NCBI GenBank assembly: GCA_000727475.1
Contig: KL647301.1
Coordinates: forward strand, 620,001-684,000
Reading direction: 5' to 3'
DNA from: Sarcocystis neurona
Lineage: Eukaryota > Apicomplexa > Conoidasida > Eucoccidiorida > Sarcocystidae
DNA: 64,000 bases
The notes below the pieces were generated by a model. The model made no database searches and was not told where the DNA came from. It was given only the letters and a program-made list of their open reading frames with translations. A program made the position numbers and the translations under genes. Below are positions 54,584-64,000 of this stretch, piece by piece. The number at the start of each line of letters is the position of its first letter. The first letter of the stretch is position 1.

Positions 54584-55039
54584 TTAATCCCGTAGCCTGC
54601 TTTGTGGTGATACCTCTTCATGCATTTTGGGAGCTGAGCGTACTGACTCGTGCATATGCGTAACGCCGAGAGAGGGCGGCTTCTCGACGTGTGATACAAC
54701 GTCTTCGAAAGGTGTCCGACAAGATGGAGCACGGTGTCTTGTACCGGGGAAAGCTGTATATTGTGCTGAATTACTCGAGTTCTCACTGGCTTCCTGGCCT
54801 CGTGCCACTCTCTCCACTGCATGGCCTACAGTAGACTCGCTTCCTTGTGGAGCACATGCGGGACTGCGGCTCTGCTGCTGGTTCCCCTGTGACGGGTCCT
54901 CAAACGTCACCTCTTCGTCGTGTTCTCCGCGTGCTACTAGGTCGTTCTGCAGCTCTGCCAGAAAGTCATAAATATCCCTTTTTTTCTGCCGAGCGCGTAA
55001 AAGCGCTGCTGCCAACTGTTCTTGAGTGATGTTTTCCAT
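54584..55039 (-). CDS. Hypothetical 151-residue protein with N-terminal helical motif
   Basis: The start ATG at 55039 has a good eukaryotic context (ACCATGG). The N-terminus MENITQEQLAAALLRARQKK then RDIYDFLAELQNDLVARGEH is a strong amphipathic helix pair. The remaining two thirds are Ser/Gln/Glu-rich and probably disordered, ending QSRLRD before the stop at 54584. The frame is open for 62 codons upstream of this ATG, but no other ATG is available there. No family is recognised. Confidence 0.6.
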   Translation of the reverse strand: MENITQEQLAAALLRARQKKRDIYDFLAELQNDLVARGEHDEEVTFEDPSQGNQQQSRSPACAPQGSESTVGHAVERVARGQEASENSSNSAQYTAFPGTRHRAPSCRTPFEDVVSHVEKPPSLGVTHMHESVRSAPKMHEEVSPQSRLRD

Positions 55040-56971
55040 GGTACCAGAGTGAACCTCCGCTTCGGTCGTTGGAGGTGTCACGCAGCACGTTGCAGCGGTG
55101 CGTATCACGCTGCCAGCAAGCCTGTCGTACGTCCCAGGTCTACCAAATGCATAGGCGGGACACACTCTCGCAGATGTTTCCAAGAGGAGTTCTCCCAAAA
55201 TGCTACTCAGAGTTAACGGTGACACTACAGGAGATATTCATTATAAAGCAGAGTAAAGCATTCTGTCACTAGTTCAAAAATCTTTAGTGATTGCTTGGAA
55301 CGTCTAATCAAGAAGCGTCGCAAGTGACGTATGCTCTCGTATCGCATTTGTAGCCGGAGTACCAACAGACACGCAAGGTCTCACAAAAGTTTCTAAATGA
55401 AACAGAAACGCCAGCAGAGACTGAACCTTGAAAACATGGGAATTTAGAGACTGGTGTGAGACATGATTGCACACAAATCTTGAGGATTACACATACCCTA
55501 CGCACAAAAAATCAAGTCAACATGTAAGTGCGTGCTCAGCACTGACAGGATGAACATAAAATCTGTATGTAAGTGATCACTTATGTGCATCCGTGTATAT
55601 ATTTCAGAAATCGCCTGGCAGACGGTAGAAGGGGTACACATGTTCCCACAGACGTATGCACGTACGTCCGCGTCCGCGCAGAGCTGGTGATAAAAACGTG
55701 CTATATCCTACATGCTTTTTCACTGCGAGAGAGAGTGGCGAACACCTGCACAGGGGAACACCTACGGTCGATGCCCCGAAGGAATGATAGATGCACCATC
55801 GGGTTCGCATGTGCACACAGAAAGGTTAAGTGAATTGCCAATTCTGATCAACCTTGACCTTGTACAAGTTTTACGTTCTGTCTGGGGACTACTGTGACAC
55901 GATAAACAGTACTAGAAACAATAAACAAGAGGATGAACCTTCACTACTCCTCTCTCGTATGTATATCCAAGTGCGCACTATGCTCTTTCCGTGGGGATAT
56001 GCTCTGATTTTCTTGCGCTTCCAGGACTGCGTGCGTGGCCATTGCAAGAGCTAGGTCCACCGCCTTTCTTCGGGAAGCTCAGTGCTTAGAAAGTTGCACG
56101 AGCTAAGGACGGCCTTATTTGTATACACCCGTCCCCACTTCAGTGTCTGTGCACGCTGTGGCAACGGATCGACTGTGACACGAGGAAGAGCCCTTACGGT
56201 ATCTTCCGTAACGAGCAGTCAGTAAAGCAAGCAACCGTGACCCTCTTTTAGTCACGCCATCGGTTCGTTGCATATTACTCGAATGCGGTGACACGTCTCT
56301 CCTCCTACCTGTGGGCATGCAGCCACATCTGCCACACACGGGGCCGCCTATCAATCTCGCATGCTACACTTAGCCTTAACCTGCCAGAACAAGGAGTGTG
56401 CTGTCCTGCTAAACGGCTTTACTTCTTTTTCTGTTCACAGTACAACCACAAGTTCAGGCAAGAGAATGGCTTCTTAATTTGACGTCGTCCTGGACGCACA
56501 CACATGCACAAACTGCAGATATACGCTTACATGTACGTGGCAGGTCAGCCGGCTAACCCTACGTATCTCTCCAGGTGTGGAAGCTGGAAAGTTGCTGAGA
56601 AGCTCAAATTACGACCACTTTCCTTCATGGACGCGAGCCTGCCTAATCGTGAGATCCACGCCTTCCAACACACGTAGGCCCAGGCAATTCAAGGTAAAGC
56701 CTCCAGTGTGTATCATCTGGTCTTTTTCTACGGGAAGGCACAGGCTTCTGAATTCCTTGAACGATTTTTTAAGATTAAATTGCTTCAGCCTTGCGGAGCG
56801 CATCGATTCCTAAGAGAACGTGCTGAAGACGATGTTTAAGCCTTCCGCGAACACAAAAGTAGCTCTTTTGCCTGTGATGAGAACAACAGTACAATGGGCT
56901 ACTTGCGCCACGTTCTCTCCTGTGTTCCGCGAAACTCTCCAGTCGCTTTCTCCTCCTTTCCTAGCTGAACT
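55040..56971. other. Long stretch without a supported gene
   Basis: About 1.9 kb. A minus-strand 64-codon ATG frame (56803-56609; FTLNCLGLRVLEGVDLTIRQ) and an overlapping plus-strand frame from 56577 have some protein character, but neither has splice partners. The rest (55.1-56.5 kb) shows only short frames. It should hold promoters for the genes at 55039 (-) and 56972 (+). Confidence 0.4.
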
Positions 56972-57781
56972 ATGGCGCCCATCGTAGACGTCGCTGACTC
57001 GGTTGTAAGAGCGGACCTCCAGGGCTGGCCATGTTCATGTCGACACCCCACTACACACAGGCGAAATTCCGGGGGTGTACAACGGCGCGCTAGTGGGAGA
57101 CAAAAGCGCCAACAAAAAGAAATAGTAGATTGCCCGCGAAACACCGGCGAAGCGATGGACGAGGTCTGGCCACGAGAAAAATACAGAAGCACAGACCGTT
57201 CCCCTACACGTCGTTGTTGCTTCACGCCCTGGATGGACGCCCGTGAAAACTCAACACAGGCTGCGTACTCGGCTGAACTTCAGCTGCCACATCAGAAAGA
57301 GCCAGAAGCATCAGCCAGCTCCCGGCTTGTTCACTTTGATGGTGGGACCTCTCGACATTTTCCACATGAAGAGCCCCATGGAAAACAACGGAATTTCTTT
57401 CTGTTTGAGGAACAAGAAGCTTTCCCTACCAGTCCTACTCTCTCGTCTCTCACTGGCGCCTCTACAACAGGTTCGTTCTCGTCACCTTCCTCATCTGCCA
57501 TTCTAAATTGGCACCTCCGCTCGCCGGCACAGAGGCGCGAAGGTGAACCTAACAAACCACCAGCCTTCTACAAAGTCGACCAGAAAGTAGAGTCGTGCCA
57601 GTCTTCGCCGGTGACACGAAATCAGTATCTACCCGAATTTTGCTTCAGCCTGAAGCGTGGCCTTCTGCACGAAAGCCTGCTGTACCTTTTTGTGCTCTGG
57701 GCCGCACCTGAGCTACTGCGAGAAGAATTTTACCCTTCTATCCAACAAGTTATCGACAGACAAAGCGGATTTGCCGGTTAA
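56972..57781 (+). CDS. Hypothetical 269-residue protein with C-terminal hydrophobic helix
   Basis: ATG at 56972: MAPIVDVADSVVRADLQGWP. The middle is charged and Ser/Thr-rich (FFLFEEQEAFPTSPTLSSLT). The C-terminal part has a conserved-looking EFCFSLKRGLLHESLLYLFV and LWAAPELLREEFYPSIQQVI, a helix that may contact a membrane. A TAA stops this frame at 57779-57781. Coding character continues directly afterwards in another frame (57782-58001), so the true C-terminus may lie further on, through a short intron, frameshift or sequence error. No family is recognised. Confidence 0.6.
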   Translation: MAPIVDVADSVVRADLQGWPCSCRHPTTHRRNSGGVQRRASGRQKRQQKEIVDCPRNTGEAMDEVWPREKYRSTDRSPTRRCCFTPWMDARENSTQAAYSAELQLPHQKEPEASASSRLVHFDGGTSRHFPHEEPHGKQRNFFLFEEQEAFPTSPTLSSLTGASTTGSFSSPSSSAILNWHLRSPAQRREGEPNKPPAFYKVDQKVESCQSSPVTRNQYLPEFCFSLKRGLLHESLLYLFVLWAAPELLREEFYPSIQQVIDRQSGFAG

Positions 57782-58475
57782 CTGCTGCGACGACTCTGCA
57801 CGCGGGAGGCTGGCTTCTGTGTACACGCGTACATACGGATGCGCGGCTCCAGTCCCTGTTCTTCTACATGTGCAAGGCGACGCAGAAGACGACAACTCTC
57901 ATGTGCTGGAATCCATTCCAAAAGAGTTGTACACACGGACAGGAAAAGCTGCAAATCTAGTACAAAGCCGAACAAGCCAGTCTGATCCTGGCATTCGTTA
58001 ATTCCTCAAGTGGCTTCAATCCATGTACAAGTGCGGGCATGTGGATATCTGTATACACGCATACATACCTACGTCCACATACACATGGATCTCCACGTAT
58101 GCTATCACGTGGCGTGGCAGTACACTGCCACGCCAGTCAGACGTGTGCAAGAAGGCAGAAGCCGCCGTGTCACCATCAGTTGTCTTCGTCTGTACGTGCA
58201 CAAGATGTAAGAGACATCTCTTCGTTTTACTGCAGCTGCGGCCAAACAAAGTTACCGTTTGTGCGAATCGTTTCATTGCAGAAACAAAGGGTACGGTTTA
58301 TGCGAATCATTCCATTCCAGAAACTCTGCGGTGGCGTTTTGAACAAAAGGCGGACGGGTTCGGCGTCAAACGTTCGTGTAATGTTGAACTCGACGCAGAC
58401 GGGCGAAAACGTGTAACAGAGCTCCCAGAGATGATGAAGGAGATTTCCTGTGTGCGAGCTTACAAGATTGGCTAA
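57782..58475 (+). CDS. Possible continuation of the 57 kb gene in other frames
   Basis: From 57780 the next frame reads VNCCDDSARGRLASVYTRTY, then VPVLLHVQGDAEDDNSHVLE, ending in a stop at 58001. From about 58200 to 58475 another plus frame reads RFIAETKGTVYANHSIPETL and FGVKRSCNVELDADGRKRVT, ending MMKEISCVRAYKIG. Both stretches have unique, charged, coding-like composition. No splice model connects them cleanly to 56972-57781. Confidence 0.35.
58110..58135. repeat. 12-bp perfect hairpin
   Basis: TGGCGTGGCAGT pairs exactly with ACTGCCACGCCA around a 2-nt AC loop. Confidence 0.85.
58251..58324. repeat. 39-bp (13-codon) direct tandem repeat
   Basis: Copies at 58251-58285 and 58290-58324 share TGCGAATC(G/A)TT and ATT(G/C)CAGAAAC at a 39-bp period. 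The period keeps the plus frame, giving VCANRFIAETK and VYANHSIPETL. In-frame divergence suggests the repeat is translated. Confidence 0.8.
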
Positions 58476-59187
58476 GACATAGCAACGTGTGGAGGAGAAA
58501 TTTGGGAAAAATTCGCTTAGTCATCAAGTCGGCGAAAAGTAAGATACTCACGTATAGCGTCGTATCGACTGTGTCACACTCTGAACGTCGATGCCAGTTT
58601 TGGACCGTGTTTACACAAAGCACGCAGGAATTTTTATTCTAATGAAGTTTACGCGCCATTGACAAATGCTGACAAACTGAGGACAGAAGAACTCTGCTCA
58701 TACTTGTTCCTTGCTCATGAGTTACTTTGCTTCATCTTCTTTCCACGTCCTCTTTAAAGAGCCCTGAGCCCTTTTAGCAACAGCTGGTATAAACCCCTCA
58801 GGACAGACGTTTCTGCTTGACGGTTTGCGTGGAACATCCCTTGTAAATGTGAGAGGTGCGCTTGAATCTGGGAGCGCCAGGGACGAATCGGTGGAGCGCA
58901 CCGGAGACCCACACTGTGACGCAGTTGCACGTCCTCTGCAACTCCTTTCGCGTTTTCATTTCGAACTCAAGAAATCGTCACCTTTCCCGCTTTAGACGCA
59001 CTGTCGGGGAGTTCAAGTGACCACCAGCCTTACCTCTTCTCCGCACGCGTGACGGCAGTAGTATTTGGGGATACTTCTGAGCAATCGCCAGCTGGCGAAC
59101 AAACGTATTGTTCTCGGTATTGTACGAGTGCCTGTACCCCGGTGTTCATACACGTTTGTGCGTGCTTGGGCAGTTTCAAACACAATT

Positions 59188-59216
59188 GCAGCCTCTCTCC
59201 GCCAGAGAGAGGCTGC
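59188..59216. repeat. 11-bp perfect hairpin
   Basis: GCAGCCTCTCT pairs with AGAGAGGCTGC around a 7-nt CCGCCAG loop. Confidence 0.8.
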
Positions 59217-60004
59217 GTGCATATGAAGATCTGTACACCAGGAGAGCTCCGGCCGGCTACGCACTCAAACTCAAATGTTCAAAAGTTGCGAAGCAAGGGC
59301 CAGTTATGCAAAAGTTGTGAACTCATGCCACCGACGAGACTGGCAGAGAATTCTCTGTCTCTGTAGTAAACTGATATTTGCAGCTTTGTCCAGGTGCACG
59401 TACACCAGGACACCTGTATTGGTGTATATATCAAGCTAAGTACAATTATAAATCCTTTTGCGTGCATATTGTGCACGAGTCTGTGATGAGGAACACTCAA
59501 GAAAACGTCTCCACATGTTTAAGCACTTTGTATATTGAAAGCACGCCGCCGACACTTTTCGAAAGGGAAGACACGGGACCAGTAGCTTAAGAAAGGCTAC
59601 AGAAACGTCACTGGGGAAAAAGATTCTCTTTTTCCGAGTTACCACCTTTATTTCTCACAGCGGCGTCTTTAGCGAGAGCAAAACCTCAGCAACAGTACAT
59701 GGGGGAAAACCACTAAGAGCACACAACCCAGCAACAACCCACCCCCTTGCGTCCCTTCAAGTAGTTCAAGGCTCTCTCTTTTTTAGGTAATTGATTTTTT
59801 TTCCACACAGTTAAAGTAGAGCATCGCACAATGTGCTGTTTTAGATATTTCCATACATATCTGGAAAAGAAAATTTATGTATACAGGGTCTTTTTGCCGT
59901 TGGACATCTTGCCTAACGAGGAAGCACAAACCACGATTGCACCGAAGGAAGCCCGCCAGGAAGCCCGGATGGACGAGAACGAGCAGCCTACCGGGGCATT
60001 ATCG

Positions 60005-60026
60005 AAAAATTTCTCGAGAAATTTTT
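60005..60026. repeat. 22-bp perfect palindrome around an XhoI-type CTCGAG
   Basis: AAAAATTTCTC and GAGAAATTTTT are exact reverse complements without a loop. A second small hairpin (CTGCAC / GTGCAG) follows at about 60032-60050. Confidence 0.85.
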
Positions 60027-61423
60027 GACATCTGCACGTAACCAGTGCAGGTGTCAGCAACAATTGGTTGAAGAAAGGTGTCTTCGTACTTTAACGCAGA
60101 AATCCTCTTCACCGTTTCCGACAGTTACCCAACTCACACAGAATTTCTGCCAACAAATGTCACGGCAGCCTCCGTCACTCCAGTACTGCTCCTCACAAAG
60201 GAAGTTTTTCAGCGTGTCGCTCAAATCCCAAACGTAAACCGTCTTTTTCCGGTTCTCAGGCCCAACCCGGCACCGTGCAAATGTAGATTTGAACAGCACT
60301 GCATCACGTCTTATTGCAGAAACCCACTCACACATGCCTCGAGGATGTGGGAGTTGAGACTGAGCGGTGGTCATTCCTGAGCGCATCGTCAAAAGAGCCT
60401 CTTCGATGGAAGTAAGTTACCAAAGCCTTACCGCGCGTGCACACTTAACTTTTCATAAAGCTGCTCTCCTCTGAAGAGGAAACGAAGAAGACGAACTTCC
60501 ACATCCATGGCGGGGCTCCTGCAGACGATGATTTGATCAGCACGTCCATCGCATGTTTACGTTAGTACAGACTCTCCCAGTAGACGTGGAGTGTCGCATA
60601 TGCACTAGCACGTAAACCCATGTGTGTATAATGAACCTGAGAAAGGAAAATGTGAATGGCTTGCGCGCAACGCACCTAGTGCTCCTCTTGCGTAAACCAT
60701 CACCCCGCAGGCTTGTCTTTTGAGCCGCTTCCGTCGTAGAGTTTTTCTGTGCCCCCAGTTTGAACGACTTAATCCGCTGTCTTGAAAAGCTTCAAGTTTC
60801 TACTTTTTAGAGATCCTTTTCCACAAGAAAGTCGCCTGACGCGGCCGTGCACCGACGCATTTCGTTCGTCCCACATACTCTTCTGATGCACGCCTCTTCC
60901 CCGTTGCCTCTCTTGTCCTGTCCATTGTTGGGGTCCGCCCTCCTTTTCGGTCTAGTGAGTGCTGCACCATGCAACATCAGTATCACCACCATCTGCAGCA
61001 GCCACGGCCAACGCGTCCCCTTTTTTCTCCCATATTTTCTCGAATTACCCTCACACACGTCTACAAGACACGCTGTTGTTTTCTCCTCCTCCTGCTCTTC
61101 GTCCAGATACGGACTGTCTCCGCCGCCTCCGGGGGCTCTATGTAAGTCCCCTCTGTTGTTAAAATTCTTTCGCGTGCATCATACCAACGGGGTAACAGCA
61201 AGAAAGACCAGTTTCACTGGGTGTGGCCCTTCCTCGGACTCGTGTTGCGCAGTAAAAACCACATATACACACATTTCTCTGCATACACTTGCACGCTACG
61301 TTCCTGCTGCTGCTGCCTCGTCCCCTTTCATGCGGTGGGCGTACAGACCTACATAGACACAGGCGGTGTGCCTGTTCTGTGTGTTGTTGCTGCTGTATTC
61401 TCTCTTTGTTGTGTCCCTCCTGC

Positions 61424-61850
61424 TCATCCTCTCCATCCTCTGCGTGTCCCACCGTAAGCTCCTCCTCTTACGTACGACGAATTGTAGCCAGCATAGGCAG
61501 GACGATATGAAAAGAAATCAGCAGGTGCAGCAGACGCACCAGCACCACCACCAGGGGCCTGCAGCTCTAGATGCAGCGGCAGACCTTCAATTTTCTTCCC
61601 TTCATAGACACGAATCGCCCGCTCTGCATCTGCCAAAAAGCGGAAAATGCAGCCCCCCGTGCCCTGCGAATGAGACACAGAACAACGCAGGGGACGTAAT
61701 CCTTGCAGAAAGTGCTGCTGGGAGGAAGAGACGCACAAATGAATGCAATGTGCCTGCAGACTCTGGCTCGTGCATCTAGCAAATGAATGGCTGCTCCAAG
61801 ACGTACAATGCCGCACTCCGGTGAAACGGTTGTGTTTGATGAGTAGTCTG
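61424..61850 (-). CDS. RRM-domain protein resembling Aly/REF (THO4/Yra1) mRNA export factors; 5' part unresolved
   Basis: The last exon 61663-61424 begins after TCATTCGCAG and encodes GTGGCIFRFLADAERAIRVY, then EGKKIEGLPLHLELQAP. This matches the second half of an RRM (beta3 with aromatic, alpha2, beta4) in the spacing seen in Aly/REF proteins. The tail is Gly/Ala/Tyr/Arg-rich (YVRGGAYGGTRRGWRG), like the arginine-glycine ends of that family. The preceding exon ends at 61762 with AGA|GTCTGC in phase 0 and supplies ECGIVRLGAAIHLLDARAR, fitting beta2. The first half of the RRM (beta1, alpha1) was not convincingly located upstream. Such proteins couple splicing and transcription to nuclear mRNA export; that role is inferred from the family. 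Confidence 0.55.
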
Positions 61851-62439
61851 AAGAATCACCTCTCGACGAGAAAGGAAATACGCGGGTGAGCGGTATTTTT
61901 AAGATTTCACTGGGTACAAAATGCATATCTACACTGTCCATACGTATCCCTTCTTGACTCACGTATCACACACACGCACACACATTGGTGAGCAAGGAAA
62001 TTCCACAACGCCTCCTGCGTAACACAGCAGGAAATTTCTGCGAACACGTAACACTGGCAACAACATCTGAAGTAGCCCCCGTTCTGCTGTTGGTGAGTCG
62101 AAATGCTACTACACACGCCCACGAACACTCCACTCTTTCCACAACTTCGCAGAGGAAGTTACCCGGCTCAAGTGGACACAGCCTATGCGCGCTGCAGCCA
62201 CAGACGCCGTGGTGTACGTACACCACACGGGGACGCAATGGAACGCCACGCTGTGTCTCCACTACCGACTAGAGTTGAAAATCCTCTTATATACACTAAC
62301 AGACGCCCACACGAAATTCCACGTGTGTAGTACGTAGGTGGACACGTCGGCAGATCTGCTACAAATCCAGGGAAATTCGACGCAGCGCATACGTCTGCAG
62401 TCGCATCACCGACGCGCGCGTGCACACCGTTCTTACACG

Positions 62440-62615
62440 TACACAAATCGAGTACCACTTGCTCGACGATCTTCTCACATATGTGCAACCTCCGGAATTC
62501 GCGCACGTGTGTACGTGTGTGCGACTCTTTTGAAAATGTTCACCCACACTGCCTGCACATCAACGCCGGCAGCTTCTCGCAAGCAACACACTGCGTCCTT
62601 CATGTCCTTAACGTC
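62440..62615 (-). CDS. Two probable exons of unknown protein
   Basis: One minus frame at about 62612-62535 reads VKDMKDAVCCLREAAGVDVQ then AVWVNIFKR, a clean amphipathic helix after an ACACAG acceptor. Another at about 62506-62443 reads REFRRLHICEKIVEQVVLDL. Both are unlike the surrounding low-information sequence. They lie upstream of the RRM gene on the same strand and might be its 5' exons or a separate gene; phases were not resolved. Confidence 0.35.
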
Positions 62616-62639
62616 TGTGTCTATGTACACCCAAGGGCG

Positions 62640-64000
62640 CACGACAAGAAGAGAGACGGGTCATCTGCCTATGACAGAGATGCCGCGCAGAGAGTTTACG
62701 CGCGACGCAGGAATAACGCAGGCGCGCACGACCCGTCTTGCCGCGGTGCACAGAGAGCGGCACACACGTAGACGCCCGCGTTCGTAAAACAGGCAGAAAA
62801 ATGGGCAAGCCCCTCCGCCGGTCTTCAGGTCTGCAGAAAAGTGTCCAAACGCTCACCACTTTAACTCCAAAAGAAAGTACACCGTATCTGAGGCATTCAA
62901 ATTATCTATATACGTAACTGGGTACACCAGTGTTTCTATTTATCAACAAGTGCAAATCTAGTAGACACGTGTTGAGACAGATACAGGCATGTGTTTTTCG
63001 TGTGGGGAACAAAGAGTCTCGGATGCGCACGTATAAATACAGGGAGACGTGTGTGTCCATACACTCCTACAGCCGAAACGGCTGGCAATCTGCTCGTTTG
63101 CTCCTGTATCTTATAGACGCACACATTAGCACCCAAACGCGTATACGTGAATACAAAAAGTAGTTTGTGCCTACACACAAGCGAAGAGGAGAATCGAGGA
63201 AAACCCCAACGGGTGACATAAAACACGTATACACACGTGTGGACCTGCTGCACTGGCAGAAATCTTCCTCCGTGCCTCCCAAGAGAAGATCTCCACCTCT
63301 GCTAGTAAACACCCTCACAAACGGTATCTCCATATACAAGTGTGTGTGCAACCGGCGCGGGTAACTATCGTGGCTACACCCAGCCTCCGAAACGTCTCTT
63401 ATTCATATACACATACATTGAAAGACCTGTTCTCGTCGCAGGTCGCTGTACACATGTGTAATAAATATAAGTAGACGCGGTGGCATACAACCGTAGACTT
63501 CTGTCCAACGGCTACGTGTCGAAGTACGCATACGCGCCCAGCACCCACTTGTGCGGAGGTGCAGCAGCCGCACGCCAATACTTCATTTGTCGTGTAATAT
63601 ATAACAGGCACTCCGCAAACACTGTCTCTGAATATTCACACACATGTGGACAGCTGTCTTGCCCTTTCTTTCGCTGTCTGCGAATATACACGTACAGACA
63701 CATGTGTAGACACCTCTCGCTTCCTCTCCTCCTTTTGCTGCGAATACGGACGTACACCACATACACAGACACCTCCCTTTCGCTTCCTTTCTTCCTCTCT
63801 CTATCTCGTAGACTCACACACATACACATTTACGTATACGTACCTTTCTTCGTCTCTGCAGCTTCGCTTCTCACAGTTGGACAGGAAGAAATGCGCAGCT
63901 CTACAAGGTGGCAGACGTGACCCATGCACCCACACACATACATTTGTATTCGAATTGTATATATGGAGGTCTCTGCGTACACATGACCTGCGTAGGCCCA
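62640..64000. other. Window end: CA/TACACG-flavoured DNA with exon-like fragments only
   Basis: Short ACACGTGT, TACACACG and (CA)4-5 words indicate a return to repeat-tinged DNA. Exon-like islands: minus strand about 63330-63255 (IPFVRVFTSRGGDLLLGGTE) and plus strand 63861-63917 after a CGTCTCTGCAG acceptor (LRFSQLDRKKCAALQGGRR). Neither could be linked into a gene. Confidence 0.35.

Larger units (their letters stand above)
58476..61420. other. About 2.9 kb without a confident gene
   Basis: Several frames on both strands (59049-59366 +, 60078-60380 +, 60392-60054 -, 61058-60807 -) are 80-112 codons long with mixed composition, but none has a domain or a phase-matched partner. Well-formed splice-like sites occur at 60957 (GTGAGT) and at 61105-61140 (a 36-bp mini-exon between TCGTCCAG and GTAAGT), so a spliced plus-strand gene cannot be excluded near 60.85-61.2 kb. 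Confidence 0.4.

Noticed and set aside
60054..60392. Minus-strand frame containing VYVWDLSDTLKNF, reminiscent of the HAD motif of EYA phosphatases (WDLDET)
   Set aside because: The second catalytic aspartate position is Ser, nothing further along matches EYA, and the opposite strand is equally open. Treated as coincidence.
60847..61356. Plus-strand frame with a signal-peptide-like start (LLGSALLFGL after an ATG at 60886)
   Set aside because: The frame downstream of a GTGAGT at 60957 is not protein-like and the proposed next exon is only 36 bp. Evidence is insufficient to call a gene.
1..64000. tRNA or rRNA genes and telomere-like AAACCCT arrays
   Set aside because: I looked for T-loop consensus (GGTTCGAATCC-like) with paired arms, rRNA landmarks and AAACCCT runs on both strands and saw none. 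A tRNAscan-SE or Infernal run would be decisive.

Overview
The window looks like nuclear DNA of an apicomplexan coccidian of the Eimeriidae (Eimeria or a close relative such as Cyclospora). Genes are split by short to long introns with GT-AG borders. CAG/CTG tracts give runs of Ala, Ser, Gln or Leu. Repeat-poor DNA with ordinary exons alternates with DNA full of (TA)n, (CA)n, CAG and minisatellites, matching the 'P and R segment' layout described for Eimeria chromosomes. Telomere-like AAACCCT arrays, common in some Eimeria, are absent, so I cannot name the species. I found no tRNA, rRNA, CRISPR or bacterial-type operon. All gene models were read by eye from splice signals, codon phase and protein character.

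Layout: (1) 0-7 kb, repeat-poor: a complete seven-exon tRNA pseudouridine synthase of the TruB/PUS4 family (+), then an unidentified minus-strand gene. (2) 7.5-12 kb: a minus-strand gene encoding a single-pass membrane protein with a hint of COA1/TIM21 character; its large intron is full of (CA)n and (TA)n. (3) 12-23.5 kb: almost gene-free, with tandem duplications, a palindrome cluster and a MITE-like inverted-repeat element at 16.87-17.44 kb. (4) 23.5-42.6 kb, the repeat-rich core: one very large plus-strand gene. Eleven exons were read here, with several phase-matched joins and some unresolved ones. It has an N-terminal mitochondrial-type presequence, many degenerate helical (HPR-like) repeats, long homopolymer insertions and a C-terminal transmembrane helix. 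(5) 42.7-62.6 kb, repeat-poor: a plus-strand gene at about 43-44.6 kb, a run of minus-strand coiled-coil, basic or secreted proteins of unknown function (45.4-55 kb) with one plus-strand gene at 53.2 kb, a plus-strand gene at 57 kb, and a minus-strand RRM protein resembling Aly/REF mRNA export factors at 61.4-61.9 kb. (6) 62.6-64 kb: repeat-tinged sequence with fragments only.

The genes do not form one pathway. The recognisable themes are RNA handling (TruB, Aly/REF-like RRM, the HPR-like candidate organellar RNA binder) and mitochondrial membrane biology (HPR-like protein, COA1/TIM21-like protein). The least explained items are the 19 kb HPR-like gene, the inverted-repeat element, the (TG)n tract next to a 3' splice site, and the minisatellites in introns.
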